64,000 bases of DNA from Fusibacter sp. A1 (GTDB lineage: Bacteria; Bacillota; Clostridia; Peptostreptococcales; Acidaminobacteraceae), in the NCBI RefSeq assembly GCF_004125825.1, contig NZ_QQWI01000014.1, forward strand, positions 1-64,000, written 5' to 3'. This document shows positions 16,608 to 25,111 of the stretch, piece after piece; the stretch's first letter is position 1, and every line of letters begins with the position of its first letter. The notes beneath the pieces were generated by a model, which was not told where the DNA came from, ran no database searches, and worked only from the letters and a program-made list of their open reading frames with translations. Made by a program: the position numbers and the translations under genes.

Positions 16608-18005
16608 ATGAGCAAAGTGTTAAACAGTTTGCAAAAAGTGGGTCGCGCGTTAATGACGCCGATTGCTGTGATGCCGATCGCAGCACTACTACTAAGATTC
16701 GGTGCGGGTGTACCCGGGATAACAGGTAAGTTTGCAGAAGTTATTTTAAAAGCGGGTGACGGTGTATTTGCGAACATGGCACTGATCTTCGCAATCGGTA
16801 TCGCATTTGGTCTTGCAAAAAATAACCATGGTGCCGCAGCTCTTGCAGGTGCTGTAGGTTACCACGTTATGAAAAATGTATACGAAGTCATCGATCCTAC
16901 AATCAACACAGGTGTCCTTGGCGGGATTGTGATGGGTATTGTCGCCGGTATGCTTTACAACAAGTATCATAATATTAAACTACCTGATTTCTTAGGATTC
17001 TTTGGTGGAAAACGATTTGTGCCGATTATCACGTCGGTTGTCGCAATTTTTATCGGTCTACTCTTCGGATTCATCTGGCCGGTCATTCAAGGCGGATTAG
17101 ATGCATTTGGTAATGCGGTTGTAGGCTCAGGAGGGCTAGGCCAGTTCTTGTACGGTTTTTTAAACAGACTACTTATTCCTGTAGGGCTGCACCATGTTCT
17201 AAACTCCATTTTCTGGTTTACCCACGGTGAGTTTGTCAATACTGCGGGTGAAGTCATCAATGGCGACTTGTTTAGATTCTTAGCTGGAGACAAGACAGCC
17301 GGCGTCTTCATGACAGGTTTCTTCCCAGTCATGATGTTCGGTTTACCTGCAGCGGGCTTGGCGTTTATCAAAACCGCGAAGAAAGAAAACAAAGCAGAAG
17401 TTGTAGGCCTTGTAAGTTCAATTGCCTTAACTGCGTTTTTAACAGGAATTACAGAACCATTAGAGTTTTCATTTGTATTCCTTGCACCAGGCCTATACGT
17501 GTTCCACGCATTTATGACAGGTCTATCTCTGCTTGTGACGAACGCGCTTGGCATACTGCACGGCTTCGGATTCTCCGCAGGATTCATAGACTATGTTGTC
17601 AACTATAACCTGGCAACTAAACCGATCCTATTACTACCTATCGGTCTGATCGTAGGAGCCATCTACTATTCGGTGTTCGTATTTGCCATCACAAAATTTG
17701 ACTTGAAAACTCCGGGAAGAACAGATGAATTTGCTGACAATGCAAAAGAAATAATCGAAAATCTTGGTGAAGACGGTGTTGCAAAAGCTTATTTAAAAGC
17801 CCTTGGCGGTAAAGAAAACATCAAGGAGATCGACGCTTGTATCACACGACTTAGACTTGTGATTGCCGATACGTCGCTTGTTAACGACAACGAGCTTAAA
17901 AAATTGGGGGCGTCTGGTGTGGTCAGACCTTCTAAAGACACTTGTCAGGTAATTATCGGACCAAAAGCCGAAATGATTGCCGAGGCGATAAGGAACCAAA
18001 TGTAA
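16608..18005 (+). CDS. nagE: PTS N-acetylglucosamine/glucose IICB transporter, NagE-like
   Basis: This 465-aa fused EIIC-EIIB permease phosphorylates its sugar during uptake. The IIC part (about 1-365) has many membrane segments and the family runs NNHGAAALAGAVGY, GGKRFVPI, LLIPVGLHHVLN and GITEPLEFSF. The IIB part (about 385-465) has the phosphocysteine motif IDACITRLR and ends GPKAEMIAEAI. The wording of many segments is closer to NagE (N-acetylglucosamine) than to PtsG, but substrate cannot be fixed from sequence alone. There is no IIA domain; the separate crr gene 326 bp downstream would supply it. Controlled by the RAT at 16414. AAGGAGG precedes the ATG. Confidence 0.9.
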   Translation: MSKVLNSLQKVGRALMTPIAVMPIAALLLRFGAGVPGITGKFAEVILKAGDGVFANMALIFAIGIAFGLAKNNHGAAALAGAVGYHVMKNVYEVIDPTINTGVLGGIVMGIVAGMLYNKYHNIKLPDFLGFFGGKRFVPIITSVVAIFIGLLFGFIWPVIQGGLDAFGNAVVGSGGLGQFLYGFLNRLLIPVGLHHVLNSIFWFTHGEFVNTAGEVINGDLFRFLAGDKTAGVFMTGFFPVMMFGLPAAGLAFIKTAKKENKAEVVGLVSSIALTAFLTGITEPLEFSFVFLAPGLYVFHAFMTGLSLLVTNALGILHGFGFSAGFIDYVVNYNLATKPILLLPIGLIVGAIYYSVFVFAITKFDLKTPGRTDEFADNAKEIIENLGEDGVAKAYLKALGGKENIKEIDACITRLRLVIADTSLVNDNELKKLGASGVVRPSKDTCQVIIGPKAEMIAEAIRNQM

Positions 18006-18014
18006 TTAAGTGGA

Positions 18015-18054
18015 AATTGGGAATGGCGACAACGATCGCCTTTCCCGATTTTTT
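18015..18054 (+). terminator. Terminator of the PTS IICB gene
   Basis: A 15-bp stem with two imperfect pairs (18015-18029 with 18036-18050) and a 6-nt loop is followed by TTTTTT. Confidence 0.85.
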
Positions 18055-18090
18055 AGGCTTAAAAAATTGCTGACAGCTATGAAGCTCTTG

Positions 18091-18183
18091 ACACCAAGTA
18101 GGTGCCATACGATGACTTGGTGTGACGACCTTTATAGGTACTACTAGGAATTTGGATCGAAAATAACCAAATCAAGCTAGTAG
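18091..18183. other. Two adjacent long hairpins upstream of crr
   Basis: ACACCAAGT (18091-18099) pairs with ACTTGGTGT (18115-18123). CTACTAG (18141) with inner ATTTGG pairs with CCAAAT and CTAGTAG (to 18183). They lie between the IICB terminator and the crr promoter, in a gap of 326 bp without a gene. No T run, T-box or RAT motif is present. Could be a small RNA or a protein-binding region; not recognised. Confidence 0.4.
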
Positions 18184-18208
18184 ACGCAAATGTTGAAGAC
18201 AGAAAACC

Positions 18209-18236
18209 TTGACATTCTCAAGACAGCTATTAAAAT
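18209..18236 (+). promoter_or_regulatory. Promoter of crr-ptsH-ptsI
   Basis: TTGACA, 16 nt and TAAAAT. A 6-bp perfect hairpin TGTACC-CAA-GGTACA (18292-18306) follows in the leader, 25 nt before the crr start. Confidence 0.65.
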
Positions 18237-18331
18237 GGGTATAGTACTAGTGTGCTATCCTATACTTGTTTAATGAATCAAGGTTAAAGCATGTACCCAA
18301 GGTACAATTTAAACTAAAATGAGGTGTTATC

Positions 18332-18796
18332 ATGTTAGGATTTTTCAAAAAGTCAGTTGAAGTGATCAAGTATCCGATTGAAGGTACAAGGATTCCACTT
18401 TCCAGCGTACCTGACGAAGTGTTCTCAAAAAAAATGTTAGGTGATGGAACTGCAATACTCCCGCAAGGCTCAATAGTGAGCGCTCCTTGTAACTGCGAAG
18501 TGATTCAGATTTTCCCGACAAACCATGCGATCGGCCTTTTAACTGAAAAAGGTATTGAACTGTTAATTCATATCGGCATCGATACAGTTGAACTAAAAGG
18601 GAATGGCTTTAAGAGAATCGCATCTGTCGGTGACAAGTTAAAAACGGGAGATCCTATTGTTGAAATTGACAGAGACGTGATTTTAGAACAGGGTAAAAAG
18701 CTTGAAACTCCGATTATCATTACCAATATGGAAATAGTGAAATCCATCGACACTGAAGCAGGTGATGATGATATCATGGTCGTGGTGTTAAAATAG
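18332..18796 (+). CDS. crr: PTS glucose-family IIA component
   Basis: This 154-aa soluble EIIA takes phosphate from HPr and passes it to the IIB domain. The active histidine is in LLIHIGIDTVELKG (about residue 91) and the partner histidine in FPTNHAIGLL (about residue 76). Short beta-strands such as IVSAPCNCEVIQI fit the EIIA-Glc fold. It is first in the operon crr-ptsH-ptsI, with 11 bp to ptsH, and is the likely partner of the NagE-like IICB upstream, which lacks its own IIA. Confidence 0.94.
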   Translation: MLGFFKKSVEVIKYPIEGTRIPLSSVPDEVFSKKMLGDGTAILPQGSIVSAPCNCEVIQIFPTNHAIGLLTEKGIELLIHIGIDTVELKGNGFKRIASVGDKLKTGDPIVEIDRDVILEQGKKLETPIIITNMEIVKSIDTEAGDDDIMVVVLK

Positions 18797-18807
18797 GAGT
18801 ATTCAAA

Positions 18808-19062
18808 ATGAGAACAATTAAAATTGAAAATCAAGTAGGTATTCACGCTAGACCTGCAAGCCAGATTGTCACTGCAGCTAAAAAGTTTGATTGTGAAGTG
18901 TTTTTGGTGAAGGCAGGTAAGGAATACAGTGCTAAAAGTATAATGAACATACTAAGCATGGCCATCGTACATGGTGATGTGATCGGTATACGTGCTCATG
19001 GGGCGAACAGTGAAGAAGCTGTTAATTATATATATGAACTTTTTGCGGGCATCAATCATTAA
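18808..19062 (+). CDS. ptsH: Phosphocarrier protein HPr
   Basis: This 84-aa general PTS phosphocarrier has catalytic His15 in GIHARPAS. A regulatory serine lies in AKSIMNILSMA (Ser46-type), as in Gram-positive HPr proteins that are phosphorylated by HPr kinase for catabolite control. It is centred in the crr-ptsH-ptsI operon, 9 bp before ptsI. Confidence 0.97.
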   Translation: MRTIKIENQVGIHARPASQIVTAAKKFDCEVFLVKAGKEYSAKSIMNILSMAIVHGDVIGIRAHGANSEEAVNYIYELFAGINH

Positions 19063-19071
19063 GGAGGTCAC

Positions 19072-20784
19072 ATGAAGGGCATCGGAATTTGTAAAGGTAT
19101 AGCAGTTGGTAAAGTGGCGATTTATGACAATCAATTACCAGAAGTCCGTTCTATGACAGTGCAAGATGCACTCGCAGAAGTAGCAAGACTGGATGATTCG
19201 TTACTATCATTAAAGAAAAACATGTCAAATCGATTGAAATCAGCTGAGGAAAAAGGTCAAAAAGAAAAAAGAGAGATCTTTGAAGCTCACTTGATGATTC
19301 TGGAAGACCCAGAACTAACCAGTCAGATGAAAGACATGATCACAAGTGATTCAATAAACGCTGAACATGCCGTAAAGGCGATTTGCGATCAATTTGTCGC
19401 TATTTTTGAAGCGATGGACAATGAGTACATCAAACAGCGTGCGAATGACATCAAAGATATTCGCGATGAACTAATCAAATCACTATTGGGTATCGAGATG
19501 CATAGGGAATATGCACCTAATACCATTGTGATCGCCGAGGATTTCTTTCCCTCAGATATCCATTTGACTGAGGATGAACATGTCATCGGTTTGGTGGCAG
19601 AGGTTGGTGCCGAGACGACACACTTTGCCATATTGGCGAAAATTGGCGGGATCCCAACGGTCTTAGCGGTTGAGGAGTTGTTAAAAACCGTCAAAGAAGG
19701 GGATACGCTCATCGTCGATGGAGACAACGGCGAAATAGTCATTAATCCGGATGAGGAAACGATAGGCCACTATCTGAAGATTCAAGAAAAAATGAAGATC
19801 TTTGAATCTAAAATCAGCATCTATAAGGACAAAGAGACAGTATCAAAGGATGGCAAGCGTTTTGGCGTATACGCGAATGTCGCCAACACAAAAGATCTAA
19901 AGGCAGCCAATGAGAACGGAGCAGAGGGGATTGGCCTGTTCAGGACTGAGTTTATCTATATGGATAGAAATAACGAGCCGTCCGAAGCGGAGCAGTTTGA
20001 AATCTATAAGAAGATGATTCAGGGCATGAACGGCAAACCGGTTGTAATTAGGACACTTGATGTAGGTGGAGACAAAGAACTTCACTATCTTGGAATTCCT
20101 AAGGAAGACAATCCATTTTTAGGTTTCAGGGCTGTCAGATACTGCCTCACGAACATTCCTTTATTCAAAAAGCAACTTAGAGCGCTTTTAAGGGCATCGG
20201 TTTATGGCGAACTGCATATCATGGTTCCGATGATCTCTAATCTGGAAGAAGTGTTGGCGGTTAAGAAAATCGTTGAAGAGGTGGAAGTTTCACTTAAAGA
20301 AGAAGGAATTGAAGTCGGTGCCTACAAGCTTGGCATCATGATCGAAGTTCCATCTGCTGCATTCTTATCGGATGTTCTTGCACAATATGTCGATTTCTTC
20401 TCGATCGGAACAAATGACCTTATTCAGTATACGATGGCTGCAGACAGGATGAATAAGGCGGTTTCCTACTTGTATTCACCCTATATGCCGGCCTTTATCC
20501 GCCTTGTCGATACCGTCATCAGAAATGGCAACGATAAAAAGATTCATGTCGCGATGTGTGGCGAACTTGCTTCAAACCCTAGATTTATACCTCTGCTAGT
20601 TGGGATGGGGTTGAATGAATTCTCCATGAGCTCCAATCGAATTCTCGAAAGCCGCTATATCATTTCTAAATTGAATGTTGAGGAATGTGAGTTGTTAAGA
20701 GCAGAAGTTCTTAATATGGTGACTGAATCAGAAATCAAGAATAGGCTTGAAATGTTCTATCAGCAAAATTTGTATGAAGCCTAA
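19072..20784 (+). CDS. ptsI: PTS enzyme I
   Basis: This 570-aa enzyme transfers phosphate from phosphoenolpyruvate to HPr. The N-terminal domain contains the active-site histidine in GAETTHFAILAKIGGIPTV (about residue 187), where most family members have GGRTSHSAI, a conservative variant. The C-terminal PEP-binding barrel has EGIGLFRTEFIYMDR, PVVIRTLDVGGDKE and the end motif FFSIGTNDLIQYTMAADR with CGELASNP. Full length. ATG at 19072 follows AAGGAGG. Last gene of the operon. Confidence 0.97.
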   Translation: MKGIGICKGIAVGKVAIYDNQLPEVRSMTVQDALAEVARLDDSLLSLKKNMSNRLKSAEEKGQKEKREIFEAHLMILEDPELTSQMKDMITSDSINAEHAVKAICDQFVAIFEAMDNEYIKQRANDIKDIRDELIKSLLGIEMHREYAPNTIVIAEDFFPSDIHLTEDEHVIGLVAEVGAETTHFAILAKIGGIPTVLAVEELLKTVKEGDTLIVDGDNGEIVINPDEETIGHYLKIQEKMKIFESKISIYKDKETVSKDGKRFGVYANVANTKDLKAANENGAEGIGLFRTEFIYMDRNNEPSEAEQFEIYKKMIQGMNGKPVVIRTLDVGGDKELHYLGIPKEDNPFLGFRAVRYCLTNIPLFKKQLRALLRASVYGELHIMVPMISNLEEVLAVKKIVEEVEVSLKEEGIEVGAYKLGIMIEVPSAAFLSDVLAQYVDFFSIGTNDLIQYTMAADRMNKAVSYLYSPYMPAFIRLVDTVIRNGNDKKIHVAMCGELASNPRFIPLLVGMGLNEFSMSSNRILESRYIISKLNVEECELLRAEVLNMVTESEIKNRLEMFYQQNLYEA

Positions 20785-20813
20785 TTCATAAATTGCACAC
20801 AAAAAAATCAAGT

Positions 20814-20848
20814 AGCACCCCACTAAATATAGTGGGGTGCTTTTGTTT
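20814..20848 (+). terminator. Terminator of the pts operon
   Basis: AGCACCCCACTA and TAGTGGGGTGCT form a perfect 12-bp stem with a 4-nt loop, followed by TTTGTTTTT. Confidence 0.92.
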
Positions 20849-20924
20849 TTCATACTATATGGCGAAAGCCTTGTAAATACTGAGGTTTCGCGCTCAAAAA
20901 GATCCGTACTCAACCATTATTTTC

Positions 20925-20953
20925 TTGTAACAAACCAAAAAGTAGGCTAAAAT
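20925..20953 (+). promoter_or_regulatory. Promoter of the division cluster
   Basis: TTGTAA (20925-20930), 17 nt and TAAAAT (20948-20953) lie directly upstream of the MraZ-box array. Confidence 0.65.
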
Positions 20954-20960
20954 GAATATA

Positions 20961-21006
20961 AAGTGGTACAAAGTGGGGAGAAGTGGGTTGAAAATCACAA
21001 AAGTGG
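20961..21006 (+). promoter_or_regulatory. MraZ-binding direct repeats
   Basis: AAGTGG recurs at 20961, 20971, 20981 and 21001. That is an exact 10-bp phase with one position skipped, so MraZ would bind one face of the helix. This is the known arrangement of MraZ boxes (GTGG repeats) between the promoter and mraZ, and implies autoregulation of the dcw cluster. Confidence 0.8.
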
Positions 21007-21016
21007 GGGTGAGGTA

Positions 21017-21448
21017 GTGTTTTTCGGTGAATATGATCATACAATGGATATCAAAGGCCGAGTAAGCATGCCTGCAAAGTTTCGTGAGAAGCTTACGGAT
21101 ACCTTCTATATCACCCAGGGGCTGGATACCTGCCTATTTGTCTTTCCAGAAGATGAATGGAAAAAAATCGAGGAAAAGCTCAAGGCGCTTCCTCTGACCA
21201 ATAAAAACGCGCGGAATTTTGTCAGGACCTTCTTCTCAGGCGCTATGGAAGCCACACTGGATAAGCAAGGACGTGTGATGGTAAGTCAGAAGTTAAGGAC
21301 TTATGCGAAGTTTGATAAAGAGATTACGGTAATAGGAGTCTCTTCAAGGATAGAACTATGGGCCAATGACGTATGGCAGTCTTATAACAGCGATGAAGCC
21401 TTAAGTTATGAGGAATTGGCGGAACAAATGTCGGAACTAGGAATATAA
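21017..21448 (+). CDS. mraZ: Transcriptional regulator MraZ
   Basis: This is a 143-aa protein with two SpoVT/AbrB-like MraZ halves, each with the DxKGRxxxP-type loop: DIKGRVSMPAKFR near residue 12 and DKQGRVMVSQKLR near residue 85. MraZ forms rings and binds DNA repeats upstream of its own gene to control the division and cell wall cluster. I place the start at GTG 21017, giving the usual MFFGEYDH N-terminus with GGGGGTGAGG upstream. A longer frame to 20963 would run through the MraZ boxes. Confidence 0.95.
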   Translation: MFFGEYDHTMDIKGRVSMPAKFREKLTDTFYITQGLDTCLFVFPEDEWKKIEEKLKALPLTNKNARNFVRTFFSGAMEATLDKQGRVMVSQKLRTYAKFDKEITVIGVSSRIELWANDVWQSYNSDEALSYEELAEQMSELGI

Positions 21449-21460
21449 AGGAGAGTCGTC

Positions 21461-22393
21461 ATGAAATTTGAACATGTATCGGTTTTATATCAAGAATGTA
21501 TCGACGGCTTGGCGATAAAAGAGGATGGAATCTATGTTGATGGCACACTAGGTGGTGGCGGTCATTCCGGCGGCATTCTAGAGAAATTGACAACCGGTAG
21601 GCTGATTGGGATCGATCAGGATCCGGCAGCCTTAAAAGCAGCCTCTGATAAACTTGCAGAACATGGAGAAAAATTCATTCCATATAGAAGTAATTTTAGT
21701 GACCTAAATCATGTTTTGGACGATCTTGGCATAGCTAAGATCGATGGAATGTTGATGGATTTAGGTGTTTCGTCTCATCAGTTGGACACTCCTGAAAGAG
21801 GATTTTCGTATAATCACGACGCCCCACTCGATATGAGAATGGATCCGTCTGCTAAGTTCAGCGCCTTTGATGTTGTCAACACCTATACGGCTAAAGAGCT
21901 TGAGGGTGTGATCAAGGACTACGGCGAAGAGAACTGGGCGAGAAGGATCGCAATGTTTATCGTAGAAAAAAGACAGATTGAGCCGATAAGGACCACTTTT
22001 GAGTTGGTTGAGGTCATCAAGGCCGCTGTACCGAAAAAAGCAAGAATGGATGGACCACATCCGGCAAAACGGACATTTCAGGCGATCAGAATAGAGGTAA
22101 ACCGCGAACTTGATATCATTTCTACAACCATCAAGGATGCCGCATCGAGGATGAATAAAGGTGGAAGGATTGCGATAATCACATTCCATTCACTAGAAGA
22201 TAGAATTGTGAAAAACATGTATAGGGATCTTGCCAATGACTGTGTTTGCCCGCCCAAGGCGCCGATTTGCACATGTAATACGGTACCGCTCTTGAAGGTG
22301 GTCACAAGAAAGCCGATCGCTCCATCGACTGAAGAGTTAGAAGTGAATCCGAGATCAAGGAGCGCGAAACTTAGAGTTGCTGAACGAATTTAA
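21461..22393 (+). CDS. rsmH: 16S rRNA (cytosine1402-N4)-methyltransferase
   Basis: This 310-aa SAM-dependent enzyme (MraW) methylates C1402 in the ribosomal decoding centre. Visible motifs are HVSVLYQECIDGL, DGTLGGGGHSGGIL for SAM binding (about 27-40), IDQDPAAL, the conserved DLGVSSHQLD with PERGFSYNHDAPLDMRM, and the late FHSLEDRIVK. Full length. Overlap is avoided by a 12-bp gap after mraZ; the order mraZ-rsmH-ftsL is the classical start of the dcw cluster. Confidence 0.97.
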   Translation: MKFEHVSVLYQECIDGLAIKEDGIYVDGTLGGGGHSGGILEKLTTGRLIGIDQDPAALKAASDKLAEHGEKFIPYRSNFSDLNHVLDDLGIAKIDGMLMDLGVSSHQLDTPERGFSYNHDAPLDMRMDPSAKFSAFDVVNTYTAKELEGVIKDYGEENWARRIAMFIVEKRQIEPIRTTFELVEVIKAAVPKKARMDGPHPAKRTFQAIRIEVNRELDIISTTIKDAASRMNKGGRIAIITFHSLEDRIVKNMYRDLANDCVCPPKAPICTCNTVPLLKVVTRKPIAPSTEELEVNPRSRSAKLRVAERI

Positions 22394-22455
22394 GTAAAGA
22401 CGAAGATAGATCAAGAATAAAAGACGAATGAGTTGCACGAAGGGAGGGATGGGTT

Positions 22456-22959
22456 GTGTCTGCGGTTAGAAAACTGAATTATGAAGCATATGAACTTCCG
22501 TTAGTAGATCAAGAGGTCAATTACCGAAAAAAAGTCGCTTATCAGGCGCAACCTATCAGGCAAAGAATCCTAGCCACTATTGCAATCATTTGTGTGATTG
22601 CTTTTCTATCCAGTGTGTGTGTGCTGTTTATCACCCGGTATGTCGAAGTTTCGAAGATGCAGTATGATATCTTTCAAACAAAGCAGGAGATATCCAGACT
22701 GAAGATTCAAAGAGATGAACTTATAGGAATTAAAGAACTATCTATGGTAATGGAAGATGTAAGGGATTATGCGATGGCTAATCTTGACATGATAGAAGTA
22801 GACAGCAGTCATCAAGTCATTATCACTACCAGTGAGACCTATACGCTCTCACCGGAAATTTCCATGAAGAGTCTGCCTAAGTTTTCAAAGGCTGACGATG
22901 ATAAGGGGAAACTCTATTATATAGGTCTAAAACTAAAAGAAGCGTTTGACTTTGACTGA
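22456..22959 (+). CDS. ftsL: FtsL-like division protein
   Basis: This 167-aa bitopic membrane protein has a cytoplasmic N-terminus of about 38 residues, one hydrophobic segment (about 39-63, TIAIICVIAFLSSVCVLFIT) and an extracellular coiled coil (about 68-95). Sequence similarity in this family is low, so identification rests on topology and position between rsmH and the penicillin-binding protein gene. Start is GTG at 22456 after GGGAGGG. It would form the FtsL-DivIC/FtsB-DivIB subcomplex at the septum. A hairpin terminator follows its stop codon. Confidence 0.8.
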   Translation: MSAVRKLNYEAYELPLVDQEVNYRKKVAYQAQPIRQRILATIAIICVIAFLSSVCVLFITRYVEVSKMQYDIFQTKQEISRLKIQRDELIGIKELSMVMEDVRDYAMANLDMIEVDSSHQVIITTSETYTLSPEISMKSLPKFSKADDDKGKLYYIGLKLKEAFDFD

Positions 22960-23004
22960 CTCAGCTAATGACCCAATTGGAGAATATGCTGAGTCTTTTA
23001 CTTT
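22958..23004 (+). terminator. Hairpin terminator/attenuator between ftsL and the PBP gene
   Basis: GACTCAGC (22958-22965) pairs with GCTGAGTC (22988-22995), followed by TTTTACTTT. It begins within the ftsL stop codon and lies 14-60 bp before the PBP gene, so it would lower, not abolish, downstream transcription. Confidence 0.6.
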
Positions 23005-23017
23005 GGAGGTGTGACAA

Positions 23018-25015
23018 ATGAAGGTGAACCTGACTCATCAAAAACGATTGTTTGTGATTTATTTTTTTGTATCAATCCTATTTATTCTTCTAGTAGCACG
23101 ATTATTTCAGTTTCAGATTTTGGATAGGGACAAGATCAAGGTAGCGGCTGACGACCAGATTTCTAGAAAAATCAATATCAGCGCAGAGCGTGGACCGATA
23201 ACCGATAGAAACGGCGCAGTTTTGGCGTATACTTTAAAGTCCCATAATGTCATTATTGACAAAAAGACATTGATTGCAAATAAAGAGGCGGTAGACGAGG
23301 TGGAGCTGGCCAACCGGATTGCGCAGCAGTATCCCGCTGTCAGCGCGGACGAGATTCTTGAAAAACTTTATGCAAGCGATTCAGATGAAGTGGTAGTCAT
23401 CGAAGGATTACCGCTTGAATATGTGCGGCCGGTGCAGTCGCTAGAAGACGCGTATCTGTCTGTCAAATCAGTCAACCTAAGAATTTATCCAAATCAGACC
23501 CTGGCATCCCACACGCTTGGAATCACCTCAGTGGACGGCGTAGGATTATCTGGGCTTGAGTATATGTATAACCTAGATCTGTCGGGAACGGATGGATTTA
23601 TTGAAACAAGAACGGATGAGCTGGGCAGAAGGCTCCCGTATGCAGATGCGGTAGAAGGACCGGTAATCAACGGTTATACGATCGAAACGACACTAGACCT
23701 GACAATTCAGCATTTTGTAGAAGAGGCGATTGAAAAGGCCTATGTTGACACGCAGGCTCTAAGAGTGACCGCGGTGGTTCAACATGCACAAACGGGTGAG
23801 CTGCTTGCTATCGCAAGTGTTCCTGATTTTAATCCCAATTCTCCAAGAGAACCGATCTATGAAAGTCAGATTGAAGCGATGGAAAATCGTGCTGAAGACG
23901 TATCTGAGGCTGTTATCTATCAATCGTTCTGGAAAAATCCTGCAAATGAGTTCGTCTATGAACCTGGATCGACCTTTAAGATTTTCACAGGGGCTGTAGG
24001 GCTTGAAGAAGGAACGATACACCTAAATGATACCTATACCTGCAACGGTGTTTATTACGTGACAAAACAACCAAAAGCCTGCTGGTATACACGAGGCCAC
24101 GGCGTTCAGACCTTGACAGAAGCGTTTGAAAACTCATGTAATGTCGCATTTATGCAAATCATCGAACAAGTCGGCAAAGAAAAGTTCTATGAGTATATGA
24201 AGGCGTTTAAATTAGATCAGAAGTCAGATATTGAACTCAACGGCGAGGCAAGACCGCAAATAGTCGGTGAAGAAAAGGCAGTACCTGTGGATCTTGCCAG
24301 CATGTCTTACGGACACGCCTTAGCGCTCACACCCATTCAGATGATGAAGATCATTACTGTTGTTTCGAGTGACGGCAAGCTGATTCAGCCATCCATCATC
24401 AAACGTGTGCTTGATGATGAAGGAAACGTCATAAAGGAGTTTGAACCGAAGATTGAAGGACAGGTCTTGTCGAGCAAAACAGCGCAACAAGTTCTCGATA
24501 TGCTTACAAGCGTGGTCGTAAACGGTTCTGGTAAACGAGCAAGTGTTCCAGGATACAATATCGCAGGTAAAACAGGCACCTCGATCAAGAATATCAACGG
24601 CAGCTATGAGGATTCAACTATCGTACTGTCATCGTTTGCAGCGATCGTACCGTCTGATGATCCACTGTTCAACCTGCTTGTCGTTGTCGATGAGCCAAAG
24701 ACAAAAGATATACACGGTTCGACAGTCGCCGCACCTATAGCAAGGGATATCATCGAAGACATTCTAAGATATTATGAAATGGAACCTAAGAATAAAATCG
24801 GCACTGAAACATTCGCCGCACCTGATTTTATAGGAATGGATGTCAAAAGTGCCAAGGAGCTTGCGGAATCAACGAATGTGGAACTGGTTGAAATTCTTGA
24901 TGAGAATGAAACCGAGTTTGATCCAGATGCGATAATCACCAAACAATATCCGCTGGGCGGAACACTTATAGGCAAGGAAATCAAAATTTACATCAGCATA
25001 GATTCCTCGAAGTAG
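23018..25015 (+). CDS. Class B penicillin-binding protein (FtsI/SpoVD type)
   Basis: This 665-aa D,D-transpeptidase has one N-terminal membrane segment (about 11-30), a dimerisation domain starting at ISAERGPITDRNG and a transpeptidase domain. The three catalytic motifs are SxxK at Ser318 (GSTFK), SxN at Ser373 (SCN) and KTG at 518-520 (GKTGTS). A single PASTA domain (about 600-663, DFIGMDVKSAKELAE) closes the protein, a feature of septal PBPs and SpoVD in Firmicutes. It works with the SEDS protein FtsW/SpoVE encoded further down. Vegetative or sporulation-specific use cannot be decided from sequence. ATG at 23018 follows GGAGGTG. Confidence 0.93.
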   Translation: MKVNLTHQKRLFVIYFFVSILFILLVARLFQFQILDRDKIKVAADDQISRKINISAERGPITDRNGAVLAYTLKSHNVIIDKKTLIANKEAVDEVELANRIAQQYPAVSADEILEKLYASDSDEVVVIEGLPLEYVRPVQSLEDAYLSVKSVNLRIYPNQTLASHTLGITSVDGVGLSGLEYMYNLDLSGTDGFIETRTDELGRRLPYADAVEGPVINGYTIETTLDLTIQHFVEEAIEKAYVDTQALRVTAVVQHAQTGELLAIASVPDFNPNSPREPIYESQIEAMENRAEDVSEAVIYQSFWKNPANEFVYEPGSTFKIFTGAVGLEEGTIHLNDTYTCNGVYYVTKQPKACWYTRGHGVQTLTEAFENSCNVAFMQIIEQVGKEKFYEYMKAFKLDQKSDIELNGEARPQIVGEEKAVPVDLASMSYGHALALTPIQMMKIITVVSSDGKLIQPSIIKRVLDDEGNVIKEFEPKIEGQVLSSKTAQQVLDMLTSVVVNGSGKRASVPGYNIAGKTGTSIKNINGSYEDSTIVLSSFAAIVPSDDPLFNLLVVVDEPKTKDIHGSTVAAPIARDIIEDILRYYEMEPKNKIGTETFAAPDFIGMDVKSAKELAESTNVELVEILDENETEFDPDAIITKQYPLGGTLIGKEIKIYISIDSSK

Positions 25016-25048
25016 TGCATGAAGAATGAAGATTGTAAATGATTTCTG

Positions 25049-25096
25049 TGATATAATAGGATGGATTGTGGCTTATGCCTGCAATCCATTTTATTT
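25049..25096 (+). terminator. Extended -10 element and terminator hairpin before murF
   Basis: TGATATAAT (25049-25057) looks like an extended -10 box. It is followed by ATGGATTG (25061-25068) pairing with CAATCCAT (25082-25089) and TTTATTT. The hairpin would attenuate readthrough from the PBP gene. A start site from the -10 would fall inside the hairpin, so the two signals may belong to alternative regulation. Confidence 0.5.
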
Positions 25097-25111
25097 AAGT
25101 AGGAGGATCTT

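Noticed and set aside
18091-18183. T-box riboswitch upstream of crr
   Set aside because: No AGGGTGG-type T-box sequence, no specifier-loop layout, and no amino-acid gene downstream.
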